DNA of 64,000 nucleotides from Clostridium_AQ sp900552125 (GCA_037892765.1 JBBKBW010000008.1); one strand, 5' to 3'; numbered from the stretch's first letter, positions 17,289-25,249 are shown. Numbers and translations are program-made. The notes: a model not told the origin generated them from the sequence alone.

Positions 17289-18446
17289 ATGAAAAAAGTA
17301 TGGATAGCATTTTCAAGTTTATTACTTTTGATGGGTTGTACAGTAAAAGAAGAAAATATAGATGATAAAAAAGTAACTGAAGTAGAAGAAACAGAAAAGA
17401 AAGATGATATTCGTGATGTATCTTTTGTTGCGGTAGGAGATAATCTGATTCATGGTGCAATTTACTACTACAATGCAGTAGGAGATGGAACGTATGATTT
17501 TAAAGATATCTATGAACATACGAATTCTTATACACGAGAAGCAGATATAGCCTATATTAATCAGGAAACAATCTGTGGAGGGACAGAACTAGGATTAAGT
17601 CATTATCCTTCCTTTAATAGTCCTTATGAAGTATTGGATGCAGTTGCAGATGCAGGCTTTGATTGGATGGCGGCTTCCAGTAATCATACAATGGATGCAG
17701 GTATTCAGGGAATTGAGAATCAGTTGACCTATATGCATAAACATTATCCAGATATTACTGTAACAGGAAGTCATTTGACTAAAGAAGATGCTGAACAACC
17801 GCAAGTAATCAATAAAAATGGAGTACGTTTTGGTGTGCTTGGCTATACCTATGGATTGAATGGTTATTCAATACCAGAAGGCAAGGAGTATATGGTTGAT
17901 TTAATTGATAAGAATAAAATTGCTCAAGATGTGGAAAAACTAAAAAAAGTAAGTGATGTACAGGTTGTGAGTATGCACTGGGGTGTTGAATACTCCTTTG
18001 AACCTAGTGATGAGCAAAAAGAATTGGCACAATATTTAAGTGATTTAGGTGTAGATGTCATTATTGGGGGTCATCCGCATGTTATACAGCCAATGGATTA
18101 TGTCACCGGTAAAGAAGGAAATGAAACTTTGGTTATTTATTCTTTAGGAAATTTTTTATCAGCGCAGGATGAGCATGAAAGAATGTTGGGCGGAATGGCT
18201 AGATGGACAATTTCTTATAATAAAACAACTGATGAGATTCAATTTAAAAATGTAGAGTTCTTGCCTACAATTACACAGATTGAAGGTGATTACTCATTCT
18301 TTCGAACATATACTTTAAAAGATTATACAAATGATCTAGCTGCTCGACATACGTTGACAATACAAAAAAATCAGGATATGACAAGAGAATATTTCATTCA
18401 GTTAGTGAATGAAATAATGAATGATAAAATAGATATTGTATATTAG
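17289..18446 (+). CDS. CapA-family (PGA_cap) lipoprotein
   Basis: A 385-residue predicted lipoprotein. The signal peptide ends in the lipobox LMGC, with Cys17 as the lipid attachment site. The body is a CapA/YwtB metallophosphoesterase-like domain with VAVGDNLIHG, SSNHTMDAG, SMHWGVEY and IIGGHPHVIQP, the metal-binding Asp/Asn/His motifs. CapA proteins are tied to poly-gamma-glutamate capsule synthesis or release, but no capBC genes are seen nearby. It sits between rnr and smpB, with 16 and 14 bases of spacing, so it seems cotranscribed with them. A stand-alone surface hydrolase is the cautious reading. Confidence 0.88.
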   Translation: MKKVWIAFSSLLLLMGCTVKEENIDDKKVTEVEETEKKDDIRDVSFVAVGDNLIHGAIYYYNAVGDGTYDFKDIYEHTNSYTREADIAYINQETICGGTELGLSHYPSFNSPYEVLDAVADAGFDWMAASSNHTMDAGIQGIENQLTYMHKHYPDITVTGSHLTKEDAEQPQVINKNGVRFGVLGYTYGLNGYSIPEGKEYMVDLIDKNKIAQDVEKLKKVSDVQVVSMHWGVEYSFEPSDEQKELAQYLSDLGVDVIIGGHPHVIQPMDYVTGKEGNETLVIYSLGNFLSAQDEHERMLGGMARWTISYNKTTDEIQFKNVEFLPTITQIEGDYSFFRTYTLKDYTNDLAARHTLTIQKNQDMTREYFIQLVNEIMNDKIDIVY

Positions 18447-18460
18447 TTAAGGAGGATTCC

Positions 18461-18916
18461 ATGGCAGGAAGAAAAGTAATCGTATTTAACCGTAAGGCAT
18501 CTCATGATTATTTTTTAGAAGATCGTTTTGAAGCAGGGATGGTTTTACAAGGAACAGAAATAAAATCGATAAGAAAAGGGCATGTACAAATTAAAGATGC
18601 TTATATTAGTTTTACAAACAATGAAGCATTTATTAAAGAAATGCATATTCCGGCTTATGAGTTTGGTAATCGATTTAATCATGATGAAACACGTATTCGT
18701 AAACTGCTGCTACATAAAGATGAAATTCGTAAGCTTCAGCAGAAAGTAAAACTGAAAGGCTATACGATCATTCCTATTTCTGTTTATTTGGAAAAAGGAT
18801 TGGCAAAAATGGAGATTGCACTTGCGAAAGGAAAGGATCTTCATGATAAACGAAATGCCCAAAAAGAAAAAGATGCCAAACGAGAAATTGAAAAAGCTTT
18901 AAAGAATCAGTATTGA
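18461..18916 (+). CDS. smpB: SsrA-binding protein SmpB
   Basis: A 151-residue SmpB. The family motifs GTEIKSIRKGHVQIKDAYI (residues about 30-48) and the basic C-terminal helix (KGKDLHDKRNAQKEKDAKRE) are present. It binds the tRNA-like end of tmRNA and brings it to stalled ribosomes. AAGGAGG precedes ATG 18461. The ssrA gene begins 74 bases after the stop. Confidence 0.97.
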   Translation: MAGRKVIVFNRKASHDYFLEDRFEAGMVLQGTEIKSIRKGHVQIKDAYISFTNNEAFIKEMHIPAYEFGNRFNHDETRIRKLLLHKDEIRKLQQKVKLKGYTIIPISVYLEKGLAKMEIALAKGKDLHDKRNAQKEKDAKREIEKALKNQY

Positions 18917-18946
18917 TGTAAAACTTGGAAATATAGAAATAGCATT

Positions 18947-18979
18947 GTAGTTTACAGTGTTTTGTGGTAAACTACTAAT
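18947..18979 (+). promoter_or_regulatory. Probable ssrA promoter overlapped by a perfect inverted repeat
   Basis: TTTACA (18951-18956), 16 bases and TACTAA (18973-18978) make a plausible promoter ending just before the tmRNA. GTAGTTTAC (18947-18955) and GTAAACTAC (18967-18975) form an exact 9-bp inverted repeat across it. The hairpin has no T run, so an operator or a processing structure is more likely than a terminator. Confidence 0.55.
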
Positions 18980-18989
18980 GCTGAACATC

Positions 18990-19372
18990 GGGGGTGTACT
19001 GGTTTCGACAGGGATATGCTTGGTGCAGACTGCAGTCGAGTGGTTACGTAATAACCAATTAAAATTAAACGGAAAAACTAAATTAGCTAACATCTTTGGT
19101 GCAAACCAGAGAATGGCTTTCGCTGCTTAATTAACCGATATAGGTTCGCAGCCCCGCTGCATGCTTCTTCCTTGACCATGTAGTTGTGTGCTTAAGACGC
19201 AAGGAATAAGGAAGCAGGATTGTCTAAGTCTTGCTTCTCGAAAATCTTATTAGGCAAATTCATCAGAGGCTGTTCATGTCTTCCTGATGTCTTAATTAAT
19301 ATGAACTAAACTGTAGATGTCTGTACGTGGAGCTATTTTTGGACAGGAGTTCGACTCTCCTCACCTCCACCA
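18990..19372 (+). ncRNA. ssrA: Transfer-messenger RNA (tmRNA)
   Basis: The 5' end GGGGGTG (18990-18996) pairs with CACCTCC (19362-19368), followed by an encoded ACCA, forming the alanine-tRNA-like acceptor. The conserved start (GTACTGGTTTCGACAGGG) and the 3' T-loop (GGAGTTCGACTCTCC) are present. The tag reading frame begins near GGA 19071 and ends TAA 19128-19130, giving GKTKLANIFGANQRMAFAA. The GKTK start resembles the Bacillus tag, the AFAA end is a degradation signal, and the tag is longer than usual. It lies directly after smpB. Confidence 0.97.
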
Positions 19373-19381
19373 ATAAAAATG

Positions 19382-19412
19382 CAAAGCCTTTATTTGTTAA
19401 GGGCTTTTTTTG
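19382..19412 (+). terminator. Intrinsic terminator of ssrA
   Basis: AAAGCC pairs with GGCTTT, extended by TT/AA with a bulge, then seven T. Confidence 0.85.
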
Positions 19413-19527
19413 TTAAGTAATTTGCGAAAGGTAAATTTACTCATATGTATAATAAAAATTATAACGGTCTTTAGCATTTACCTAATAATGTCGCAATAGA
19501 AAGATATGTTTCATAGGTGGTACTATT

Positions 19528-19774
19528 ATGAAGGCTGGTAATATAAAATGGAAATATTTAAAAGATGTTATCGCAAAATCTAATGTTCAAATAAAGAAGA
19601 CATGTAAAATAGGGATGAAGATATCTCCTAACGCATTTTCTAAAGATAATTATTAATGATAAAGCAAAAGTAGTATTAGTTCCTGCTATAATTCAAAAAG
19701 TGAATAAGAATAAAAATCTAGTAATGATTCATGGTATTTGGATAAGATCAACGTCATTAGTTGAAGTTAAATAA
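19528..19774 (+). pseudogene. Possible decayed small helix-turn-helix gene
   Basis: Starting at ATG 19528 after ATAGGTGG, the frame gives MKAGNIKWKYLKDVIAKSN and onward, resembling the start of small phage-type XRE regulators, and stops after 42 codons at TAA. Removing one base near 19645 joins it to a second frame that runs (IINDKAKVVLVPAIIQKVNK and onward) to TAA 19774. The joined product would be about 80 residues. The N-terminal pattern is only weakly XRE-like, so this is a tentative call. Confidence 0.35.
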
Positions 19775-19829
19775 AGAATATCGAATAGATTTAATATTTG
19801 TTCACATACTATTTTTGGAGCGTGATAAT

Positions 19830-19979
19830 ATGAAGAAGAACAATAAAGAAAAAAATAGCGAAGAGTTGCTGCATAGTCAAGAACAGAAGAAAACAGAAGG
19901 AAATAATCAGTGGACAAATAATAATTTAAAATATTACCCAGACAAGCGTGAAAGACAAGACGGACCTGGGGGTAACTAA
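19830..19979 (+). CDS. Small Asn/Lys-rich peptide with C-terminal DGPGGN
   Basis: A 49-residue hydrophilic peptide beginning MKKNNKEKNSEELLHSQ and ending YYPDKRERQDGPGGN. TGGAGCGTGAT upstream of ATG 19830 can serve as RBS. There is no signal peptide and no cysteine. The Gly/Pro-rich C terminus after a charged leader is the layout of some modified-peptide precursors, but no modifying enzyme is seen within several kilobases. The family is not recognised. A terminator follows at 20009. Confidence 0.5.
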   Translation: MKKNNKEKNSEELLHSQEQKKTEGNNQWTNNNLKYYPDKRERQDGPGGN

Positions 19980-20008
19980 ATTAGAAGAATTAATGCCTCT
20001 ATTTAAAC

Positions 20009-20042
20009 AAAAAAGATAGATCAAAGCTGGTCTATCCTTTTA
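20009..20042 (+). terminator. Intrinsic terminator after the GPGGN peptide gene
   Basis: AGATAGATC pairs with GGTCTATC (one T-G pair), with flanking A and T runs. Confidence 0.75.
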
Positions 20043-20063
20043 TATACTTTTAAAATTAGAAAG

Positions 20064-20128
20064 TGCCATCATTAAATATTTATACTGAAATTTATGAGAA
20101 TGAAGTTAAAAAGTCATTAATGATGGCA
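20064..20128. repeat. Perfect 12-bp inverted repeat with 41-bp spacer
   Basis: TGCCATCATTAA (20064-20075) is repeated in inverse as TTAATGATGGCA (20117-20128). The spacing is long for a terminator and no T run follows. It may mark the edges of a decayed element or a large RNA hairpin. Confidence 0.5.
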
Positions 20129-20178
20129 GAATTATTATAAATTACATAATCTCAAATTGCAATACAATTTAATGATTT

Positions 20179-20215
20179 TAGTAACTAATAAGTTACTATT
20201 TTAGTATATTATACT
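20179..20215 (+). promoter_or_regulatory. Palindromic operator and -10 upstream of the XRE regulator
   Basis: TAGTAACT-AATA-AGTTACTA (20179-20198) is an exact palindrome, and TATACT (20210-20215) lies at the right distance for a -10 whose -35 would fall inside the palindrome. This suggests autoregulation by the downstream XRE protein. Confidence 0.5.
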
Positions 20216-20295
20216 ATGTATTAGTGTAAAAATGGATGAAATTAATATAGTTAAGATATCACTTATATTATAATAAAAATGTATGTGGTGATAAT

Positions 20296-20643
20296 ATGAT
20301 GAATGATGAAATGGTAGATAAATTCATAGATTATATAAACGATAAGATAGAGGATCTAGACATGTCAAAGTCATCTCTTGCTAGAAGTATCGGGATGGAT
20401 AAAAATTCAATTATTAAATACTTAAAGAAAGAGCGTACGATGCCACTCCATGTTTCGCTTAAAATTGCTAATTATTTAAATATGGATATCTCTAAGATTT
20501 GTGGAATTAGAACTGAACAGGTTTTAACAGAGGTGGAGTTAAATTTAATTCGTGAATTACGCAATATTCAGGAGGAGACGGATCGTATTAGATTAATGTT
20601 AGATTATATTAGTATCACAAAAGTGTTTAATTCTAGTAAGTAG
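20296..20643 (+). CDS. XRE-family transcriptional regulator
   Basis: A 115-residue protein. Residues 20-75 form a Cro/CI-type helix-turn-helix (SKSSLARSIGMDKNSIIKYL, then a recognition-helix region with MPLHVSLKIANYLNMDISKI). The remaining ~40 residues are a predicted helical, possibly dimerising, tail. GTGGTGAT serves as RBS; the first of two adjacent ATG codons is used. Its own upstream region contains a palindrome. No obvious target gene adjoins it, so it may regulate itself or neighbouring accessory genes. Confidence 0.85.
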   Translation: MMNDEMVDKFIDYINDKIEDLDMSKSSLARSIGMDKNSIIKYLKKERTMPLHVSLKIANYLNMDISKICGIRTEQVLTEVELNLIRELRNIQEETDRIRLMLDYISITKVFNSSK

Positions 20644-20648
20644 AGAAT

Positions 20649-20673
20649 AGTACCTAATAAGGTGCTTTTTTTT
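20649..20673 (+). terminator. Intrinsic terminator of the XRE gene
   Basis: AGTACC pairs with GGTGCT around TAATAA, followed by eight T. Confidence 0.8.
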
Positions 20674-20675
20674 AT

Positions 20676-20706
20676 AAAAATGGTCATAGAGAATATGACC
20701 ATTTTT
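20676..20706 (-). terminator. Intrinsic terminator of the collagen-like gene
   Basis: A perfect 13-bp stem, AAAAATGGTCATA with TATGACCATTTTT, and a five-base loop. Read leftwards, it ends in a T-rich run just beyond the stop codon of the collagen-like gene. Confidence 0.9.
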
Positions 20707-20708
20707 GA

Positions 20709-21635
20709 TTAACTATCTGATTTTTTCGTAATTATCTCTAATTTACATGAGGATATAAATGTCGGCGTACTTGCATTAGGTCCACCAACGACAATCATGC
20801 CAAATTGACTAGCTAATACAGAACCTTGACCTACACTTTGACCACCAGCTTTAATATTAACTCCTGTTGTGCCAACAGGAAGATAAGAGCGAATAGCTTT
20901 CTCACAATCGCATTCACAATTACATGATGTTGATTGATCTGTTGGGACTGGCAGATATTTTATATTATTATTGTAGGTTGCACTAGTTATTTTTATAAAT
21001 GCTATATGACATAAAGAAACTGCTTCTTGTATATTGCCTTTGGAATCAGCAGTAAATAATAGGCCAGAATTAAGTGCAGGGAAAAGCTCTTTTAATCTAC
21101 CACTAACATTATCTCCGCTTTCTAATGCGATTATAGCATTATCCGTAGGATAAAGTGTAATTAATTGTGTTATAACATTGATTAATTGAGAGACACAACC
21201 ACAAGAACAGCAGGCACCAGCTGGACCTGTAGCGCCCGTATCACCTTTCGGTCCCGTAGGCCCAGTAATACCCTGAGCACCTGTATCGCCTTTCGGCCCC
21301 GTAGGCCCAGTAATACCTTGGGCACCTGTATCACCTTTCGGCCCCGTAGGCCCAGTAATACCCTGAGCACCTGTATCGCCTTTCGGTCCCGTAGGCCCAG
21401 TAATACCCTGAGCACCTGTATCGCCTTTCGGTCCCGTAGGTCCAGTAATACCTTGAGCACCTGTATCGCCTTTCGGTCCTGTAGGTCCAGTAATGCCTTG
21501 GGCACCCGTATCACCTTTCGGTCCTGTAGGGCCAGTTGCTCCTCGGAAGCCTCTAGGTCCTCTAATTAGTCTACAACAGCAACCTGAATGATCTAAACAG
21601 TTACAACCATCGTAATCATCATACATAGAATACAT
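20709..21635 (-). CDS. Collagen-like (Gly-X-Y repeat) protein, BclA-like architecture
   Basis: A 308-residue protein. The short Cys-rich N-terminal head (CNCLDHSGCCC) has no signal peptide. It is followed by 38 Gly-X-Y triplets (residues about 26-139), including six identical GPTGPKGDTGAQGIT units, and a ~170-residue C-terminal domain with a second Cys cluster (CNCECDCEKAI). This layout matches spore- or surface-exposed collagen-like proteins such as BclA, where the tail trimerises. ATG 21635 is used because AAAGAGGTGG lies just upstream; an in-frame GTG overlaps that RBS. Lack of a secretion signal suggests spore-coat/exosporium-type assembly. Confidence 0.9.
   Translation of the reverse strand: MYSMYDDYDGCNCLDHSGCCCRLIRGPRGFRGATGPTGPKGDTGAQGITGPTGPKGDTGAQGITGPTGPKGDTGAQGITGPTGPKGDTGAQGITGPTGPKGDTGAQGITGPTGPKGDTGAQGITGPTGPKGDTGATGPAGACCSCGCVSQLINVITQLITLYPTDNAIIALESGDNVSGRLKELFPALNSGLLFTADSKGNIQEAVSLCHIAFIKITSATYNNNIKYLPVPTDQSTSCNCECDCEKAIRSYLPVGTTGVNIKAGGQSVGQGSVLASQFGMIVVGGPNASTPTFISSCKLEIITKKSDS
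21264..21533 (-). repeat. Six tandem 45-bp repeats encoding collagen triplets
   Basis: Each unit encodes GPTGPKGDTGAQGIT. Copies differ only at scattered silent positions (for example ggtccc/ggcccc), so copy number could change by recombination. Confidence 0.9.
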
Positions 21636-21644
21636 AAATACCAC

Positions 21645-22002
21645 CTCTTTCTTAGCTCTAAGTTTTACACTATTAGAACTACAGTAAGATATGCTATTTA
21701 AATAAAAATGTATTGGCTATTGACTTAATCGTATATAATTGAAATAGAAAAAAGGATGAAAAAGAGATAATTTTAGAAACATTGAAAAAAAACAATCAAA
21801 ATAGAATAATTTCATTGAAAAATAATTCAAATGTGTTAGAATGGCTTAGCATAAAGGATTTATTACTGCCTAGGTATTATTTATGTGCTTGATTAATTTA
21901 TAGAGAAGGTCCGGATTTTCCGGATTTTTTTTCAATCTAAAAATAAAAATAGTATAAATAAAACAAGCCTGTCTATACTACACTATGAGGAGGCTTTACA
22001 TT
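21645..22002. other. Intergenic region with an orphan terminator
   Basis: No confident gene is found. A terminator at 21910-21932 follows a region with -10-like TATAAT near 21733. An open frame of about 40 codons (running to TGA 21890-21892, containing SLKNNSNVLEWLSIKDLLL) lies between them, but it lacks a clear start codon and RBS. A short transcript, coding or not, is likely. Confidence 0.4.
21910..21932 (+). terminator. Intrinsic terminator of an unassigned transcript
   Basis: TCCGGA-TTT-TCCGGA followed by eight T. No recognised gene precedes it on the plus strand. Confidence 0.75.
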
Positions 22003-22203
22003 ATGAGAATATTAAATTATTTAGTTCTAACATTAAGCATTATAGGTTGTATAAACTGGGGATTGGTCGGGTTATTTGATATTAATCTAGTATCCGCAAT
22101 CTTTGGAATGGGTTCTATTATCACAAGAGCTATTTATATTCTAGTTGGAATTTGTGGTATTTATCAGTTATCATTCTTTTTTAGCTTACATGATGAAAGA
22201 TAA
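22003..22203 (+). CDS. DUF378-family small membrane protein (YuzA-like)
   Basis: A 66-residue protein with two membrane segments. The N-terminal LTLSIIGCINWGLVGLF is the DUF378 signature (GxxNWGLVGLF), and RAIYILVGICGIYQL matches the second segment. The family has no established function. GAGGAGG at 21987-21993 places the start at ATG 22003 rather than an earlier ATG that overlaps the RBS. Confidence 0.88.
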   Translation: MRILNYLVLTLSIIGCINWGLVGLFDINLVSAIFGMGSIITRAIYILVGICGIYQLSFFFSLHDER

Positions 22204-22207
22204 CATT

Positions 22208-22235
22208 AACTTCCTATTTTAGGAAGTTTTTTTAT
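22208..22235 (+). terminator. Intrinsic terminator of the DUF378 gene
   Basis: AACTTCCT pairs with AGGAAGTT, followed by a T run. Confidence 0.88.
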
Positions 22236-22266
22236 GTTATACTAGTTAAAGAAAAGAGGTGCAAGG

Positions 22267-23001
22267 ATGAAAGAAAATAAGTATGATGAAGAAGTATTTT
22301 TTAATAAATATAAACAGATGAATCGTTCTATCTATGGATTAGAAGGTGCTGGAGAATGGTCAGAACTAGAAAAAATGTTACCGAATTTTCAAGAAAAACG
22401 TGTATTAGATCTAGGGTGTGGCTATGGCTGGCATTGTGTTTATGCTGCACAGCATGGTGCTAAGGATATAACGGGAGTAGATATCTCTAATAAAATGTTA
22501 GCAGTGGCACAGAAGAAATGTGAAGGTTATCCAATCAAACTAGTACATTCTCCTATGGAAAATCTTGTGTTTTCTGAAGAATCTTTTGATGTAGTTCTTA
22601 GTTCATTAGCATTTCACTATGTTCGTGATTTTCATGATCTTGTTTCTTCAATTTCAAATTGGCTTACACCAGGAGGAAATTTTGTCTTTTCTGTAGAACA
22701 TCCTATTTTTACTTCTTATGGATCACAGGATTGGTATTATGGAGAAAATGGGGAAATTTTACATTTTCCTGTGGATAATTACTTTTATGAGGGTAAACGT
22801 GAAGCCGTTTTTTTAGGTGAAAAAGTAATAAAATATCACAGAACGCTGACAACGTATTTAAATGAACTTTTGGAAAATGGTTTTGTGATTAACAAAGTGA
22901 TAGAACCACAGCCCCCAGAAAATATGATGTATTTAGAAGGAATGAAGGATGAAATGCGTAGACCAATGATGCTACTGATTTCCGCAACTAAAAAAGGGTA
23001 G
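22267..23001 (+). CDS. Class I SAM-dependent methyltransferase
   Basis: A 244-residue protein. The SAM-binding motif I VLDLGCGYGWHCVYAA (about residues 45-60) and a motif IV-like DVVLSSLAFHYV are present, followed by a Methyltransf_11-type fold. A C-terminal helical segment completes it. The substrate is unknown; the family includes small-molecule, ubiquinone-like and tRNA methylases. AAAGAGGTG serves as RBS. A TATACT -10 lies near 22238. Confidence 0.88.
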   Translation: MKENKYDEEVFFNKYKQMNRSIYGLEGAGEWSELEKMLPNFQEKRVLDLGCGYGWHCVYAAQHGAKDITGVDISNKMLAVAQKKCEGYPIKLVHSPMENLVFSEESFDVVLSSLAFHYVRDFHDLVSSISNWLTPGGNFVFSVEHPIFTSYGSQDWYYGENGEILHFPVDNYFYEGKREAVFLGEKVIKYHRTLTTYLNELLENGFVINKVIEPQPPENMMYLEGMKDEMRRPMMLLISATKKG

Positions 23002-23045
23002 AAAAAGACGATGCGAATTATAATCACATCGTTCTTTACTTTTAT

Positions 23046-24380
23046 TTATGATAATGCCTGTTCATTTTGTAAGATAACATAAGAATGTCGTGGGTTTTTC
23101 ATATAAAGAGATATACTGCTTAACAATATCTGAGCTGCTGGATATGCTAGCCAAATACCTGTTAATCCTAAATATGAGGATAATGCAAACAAGCAGATTG
23201 GCAATAAGAAACAAGGATCCAGATAAACTAAAATGGAAGAATTGCGTGTTTTTTCTGTCGCATAGAAAACAGCGGAAGTTACACGAACAATTCCAAGGAA
23301 TGGGAATGAAATAGTTGTGATTAGGATAGCTTCTTTAGTCTGTGCGAAAATCTGATCACTAATACCAAATAATGCAGTCAATGGATTAATGAAGATAAGA
23401 ACAGCAGCAGCTAATAGGAAAGAGGCACCTAAGGTTACATAGAAAGCTTTTCGGTATATCATATGAATATTTTTTTCTTTACCGGCTCCATAGTAGAAGC
23501 TAAGTAAAGGCTGTACACCATCTCCAATTCCCTGCAATAAAAGCTGGGCACTGTATAGAACATAAGATACCACAGAATATATTGTTACTGCAGAATTTCC
23601 TCCATAGCGAATACACATCCAGTTCGTGATTACGATAACTAAAGAAGGGGCTAATGTTTGTCCAAAAGGAGATAAACCAATGCGAATAATGGATTTAATC
23701 AATGGTAAATCTGGAATTGCTTCTCTCCATGAATAGGTGTGAAGCTCTCTTGCATATATGTATATTAAGGATAAAATAGCTACGACTGCTTGCGCTGTAA
23801 TAGTGGCTAAAGCTGCTCCGCCTAATCCCCATCGAAAACGGAATACGAATAGATAATCTAGTACAATATTTGTGATTAATCCTGAACTCATAATACATGT
23901 CGCTAGATAGGTTTTTCCATAATTACGTAAAATCGGATTTAATCCATTTCCTAGCATTAAAAATAATCCTCCTAAAAGGATAATAAAGATATAAGATTTT
24001 GCCTGAACATATAAGTCACCTTCAGCACCTAACCATGTTAATAGAGTAGGATGAGTAAATAATAGAATGATGGATAAGATAATCCCTGCTATTAATAATA
24101 AAGCTAATGTTGATCCCATAGCATGACGAGCCTTTGTTTCATTGCCATCACCACGATTACGTGACATAACAACAGAACCGCCAATGCCAAGTCCTATTGC
24201 AGAGGCACTTAGAATGACCTGAATCGGATAGGCAATATTAATTGCGCCTAATGCAGTATCACCAACCGCATTTCCTACAAATAATCCATCTACGATTGAG
24301 TAAAAACCACTTAACAACATGGCAAACATAGATGGTAATACATATCTCCAAAATTGTTTATTAATAATTTCGTTTTTCAT
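23046..24380 (-). CDS. MATE-family multidrug efflux transporter
   Basis: A 444-residue protein with 12 predicted membrane segments, the standard MATE size. The family elements near the N terminus (PSMFAMLLSGFYSIVDGLFVG) and the pseudo-repeat in the second half (PFGQTLAPSLVIVITNW) are present. MATE proteins expel drugs or metabolites by Na+ or H+ antiport. GGAGGTG precedes the start. The promoter between it and the MerR gene upstream has a 19-base spacer, so the regulator very likely controls it. Confidence 0.93.
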   Translation of the reverse strand: MKNEIINKQFWRYVLPSMFAMLLSGFYSIVDGLFVGNAVGDTALGAINIAYPIQVILSASAIGLGIGGSVVMSRNRGDGNETKARHAMGSTLALLLIAGIILSIILLFTHPTLLTWLGAEGDLYVQAKSYIFIILLGGLFLMLGNGLNPILRNYGKTYLATCIMSSGLITNIVLDYLFVFRFRWGLGGAALATITAQAVVAILSLIYIYARELHTYSWREAIPDLPLIKSIIRIGLSPFGQTLAPSLVIVITNWMCIRYGGNSAVTIYSVVSYVLYSAQLLLQGIGDGVQPLLSFYYGAGKEKNIHMIYRKAFYVTLGASFLLAAAVLIFINPLTALFGISDQIFAQTKEAILITTISFPFLGIVRVTSAVFYATEKTRNSSILVYLDPCFLLPICLFALSSYLGLTGIWLAYPAAQILLSSISLYMKNPRHSYVILQNEQALS

Positions 24381-24404
24381 TCAAACACCTCCATGCCGGA
24401 GTAT

Positions 24405-24435
24405 AGTATAAACTATGGAGTTACTCCATGGTCAA
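24405..24435 (-). promoter_or_regulatory. MerR-type promoter (19-bp spacer) of the MATE gene
   Basis: On the minus strand: TTGACC (24435-24430), a 19-base spacer and TATACT (24410-24405). The spacer contains the palindrome ATGGAG-TAA-CTCCAT. An overlong spacer with a central dyad is the hallmark of promoters activated by MerR proteins through DNA untwisting. Confidence 0.88.
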
Positions 24436-24451
24436 TAATAAAGAAAGAGAA

Positions 24452-25249
24452 TTATATCTCTTTGATAGGAATATATATTTCTGCATAATAATTTTTGTGA
24501 TCCTGATAACTAGTAAGAGGTATTTCTCTAACATATAATGTATTATCTAAAGTTAAGTGATGTTCTTTTGCAAATTGAAATACAGGTTTTAAATCATCAT
24601 TTTCTATATTCTTTTTTGTCATGTTAATCACAAGAAAGATACATTTCTGATTCGATAGAGAAGTGATATCTTCCTGTTTATAGGGCATCTGTAATTCATC
24701 CATGATGTCCTGTTCCATACTAATAATGATTTGTTTATGATAAATGTCATTTTCTTTTATATCATAGGTTTTATATAAGGAACATAGGACAAACTGGTCT
24801 TGTGATAGATGCGCAATCTGCTTAGTAAAGAAATCTTTAGTTTCCTCACTCTTGAATAAAACAATAGAAGAAGGAAACTCTTTGATACTGCATCGATTCT
24901 GATTGTTTTCTACACGCTGGAAAGTATCGGAAATATAAGTGATTTTCTTTAATAACTGCTGTTCATAACGAATTTTTTCTTCTGTTTCTTTTTTCTTCTT
25001 CTGTAGTAGCTCTTGAATATATTCTCTATTTCCCTCAGTCATAATAGAGGAAATTTCTTGCAAGGATAATTCAAAATTGCGATAGTAAATAATATCTAAT
25101 AATTCTAATATATTGTTTACGTCGTATTCTCGATAGTTATTGTTTTTATTTATAGAGGGGTGTACAAAGCCTTTCTTTTCATAGAAACGAATTGTATCAA
25201 TGCTAATTCCTAATAGTTGTGCAATTTGTGATATTTTATATGTATCCAT
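24452..25249 (-). CDS. MerR-family regulator with GyrI-like effector domain
   Basis: A 265-residue protein. The winged helix-turn-helix (KISQIAQLLGISIDTIRFYE, residues 4-23, then ...YREYDVNNILELLDIIYYR) and a long dimerisation helix (about 80-118) are MerR features. The C-terminal ~150 residues resemble the GyrI-like/BmrR ligand-binding fold, ending NYYAEIYIPIKE. This arrangement binds lipophilic drugs and activates efflux genes. ATG 25249 follows AGGAGA; a longer in-frame extension upstream lacks an RBS. It precedes the MATE gene in the same direction. Confidence 0.92.
   Translation of the reverse strand: MDTYKISQIAQLLGISIDTIRFYEKKGFVHPSINKNNNYREYDVNNILELLDIIYYRNFELSLQEISSIMTEGNREYIQELLQKKKKETEEKIRYEQQLLKKITYISDTFQRVENNQNRCSIKEFPSSIVLFKSEETKDFFTKQIAHLSQDQFVLCSLYKTYDIKENDIYHKQIIISMEQDIMDELQMPYKQEDITSLSNQKCIFLVINMTKKNIENDDLKPVFQFAKEHHLTLDNTLYVREIPLTSYQDHKNYYAEIYIPIKEI

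Noticed and set aside
21264..21533. A CRISPR-like repeat array
   Set aside because: The repeats are contiguous 45-bp coding units without spacers and translate to collagen triplets.
21186..21569. A 127-codon open frame on the plus strand through the collagen repeats
   Set aside because: It is the antisense image of the 45-bp repeat array (repetitive Ser/Arg/Thr pattern) and has no RBS; the minus-strand Gly-X-Y protein is clearly real.
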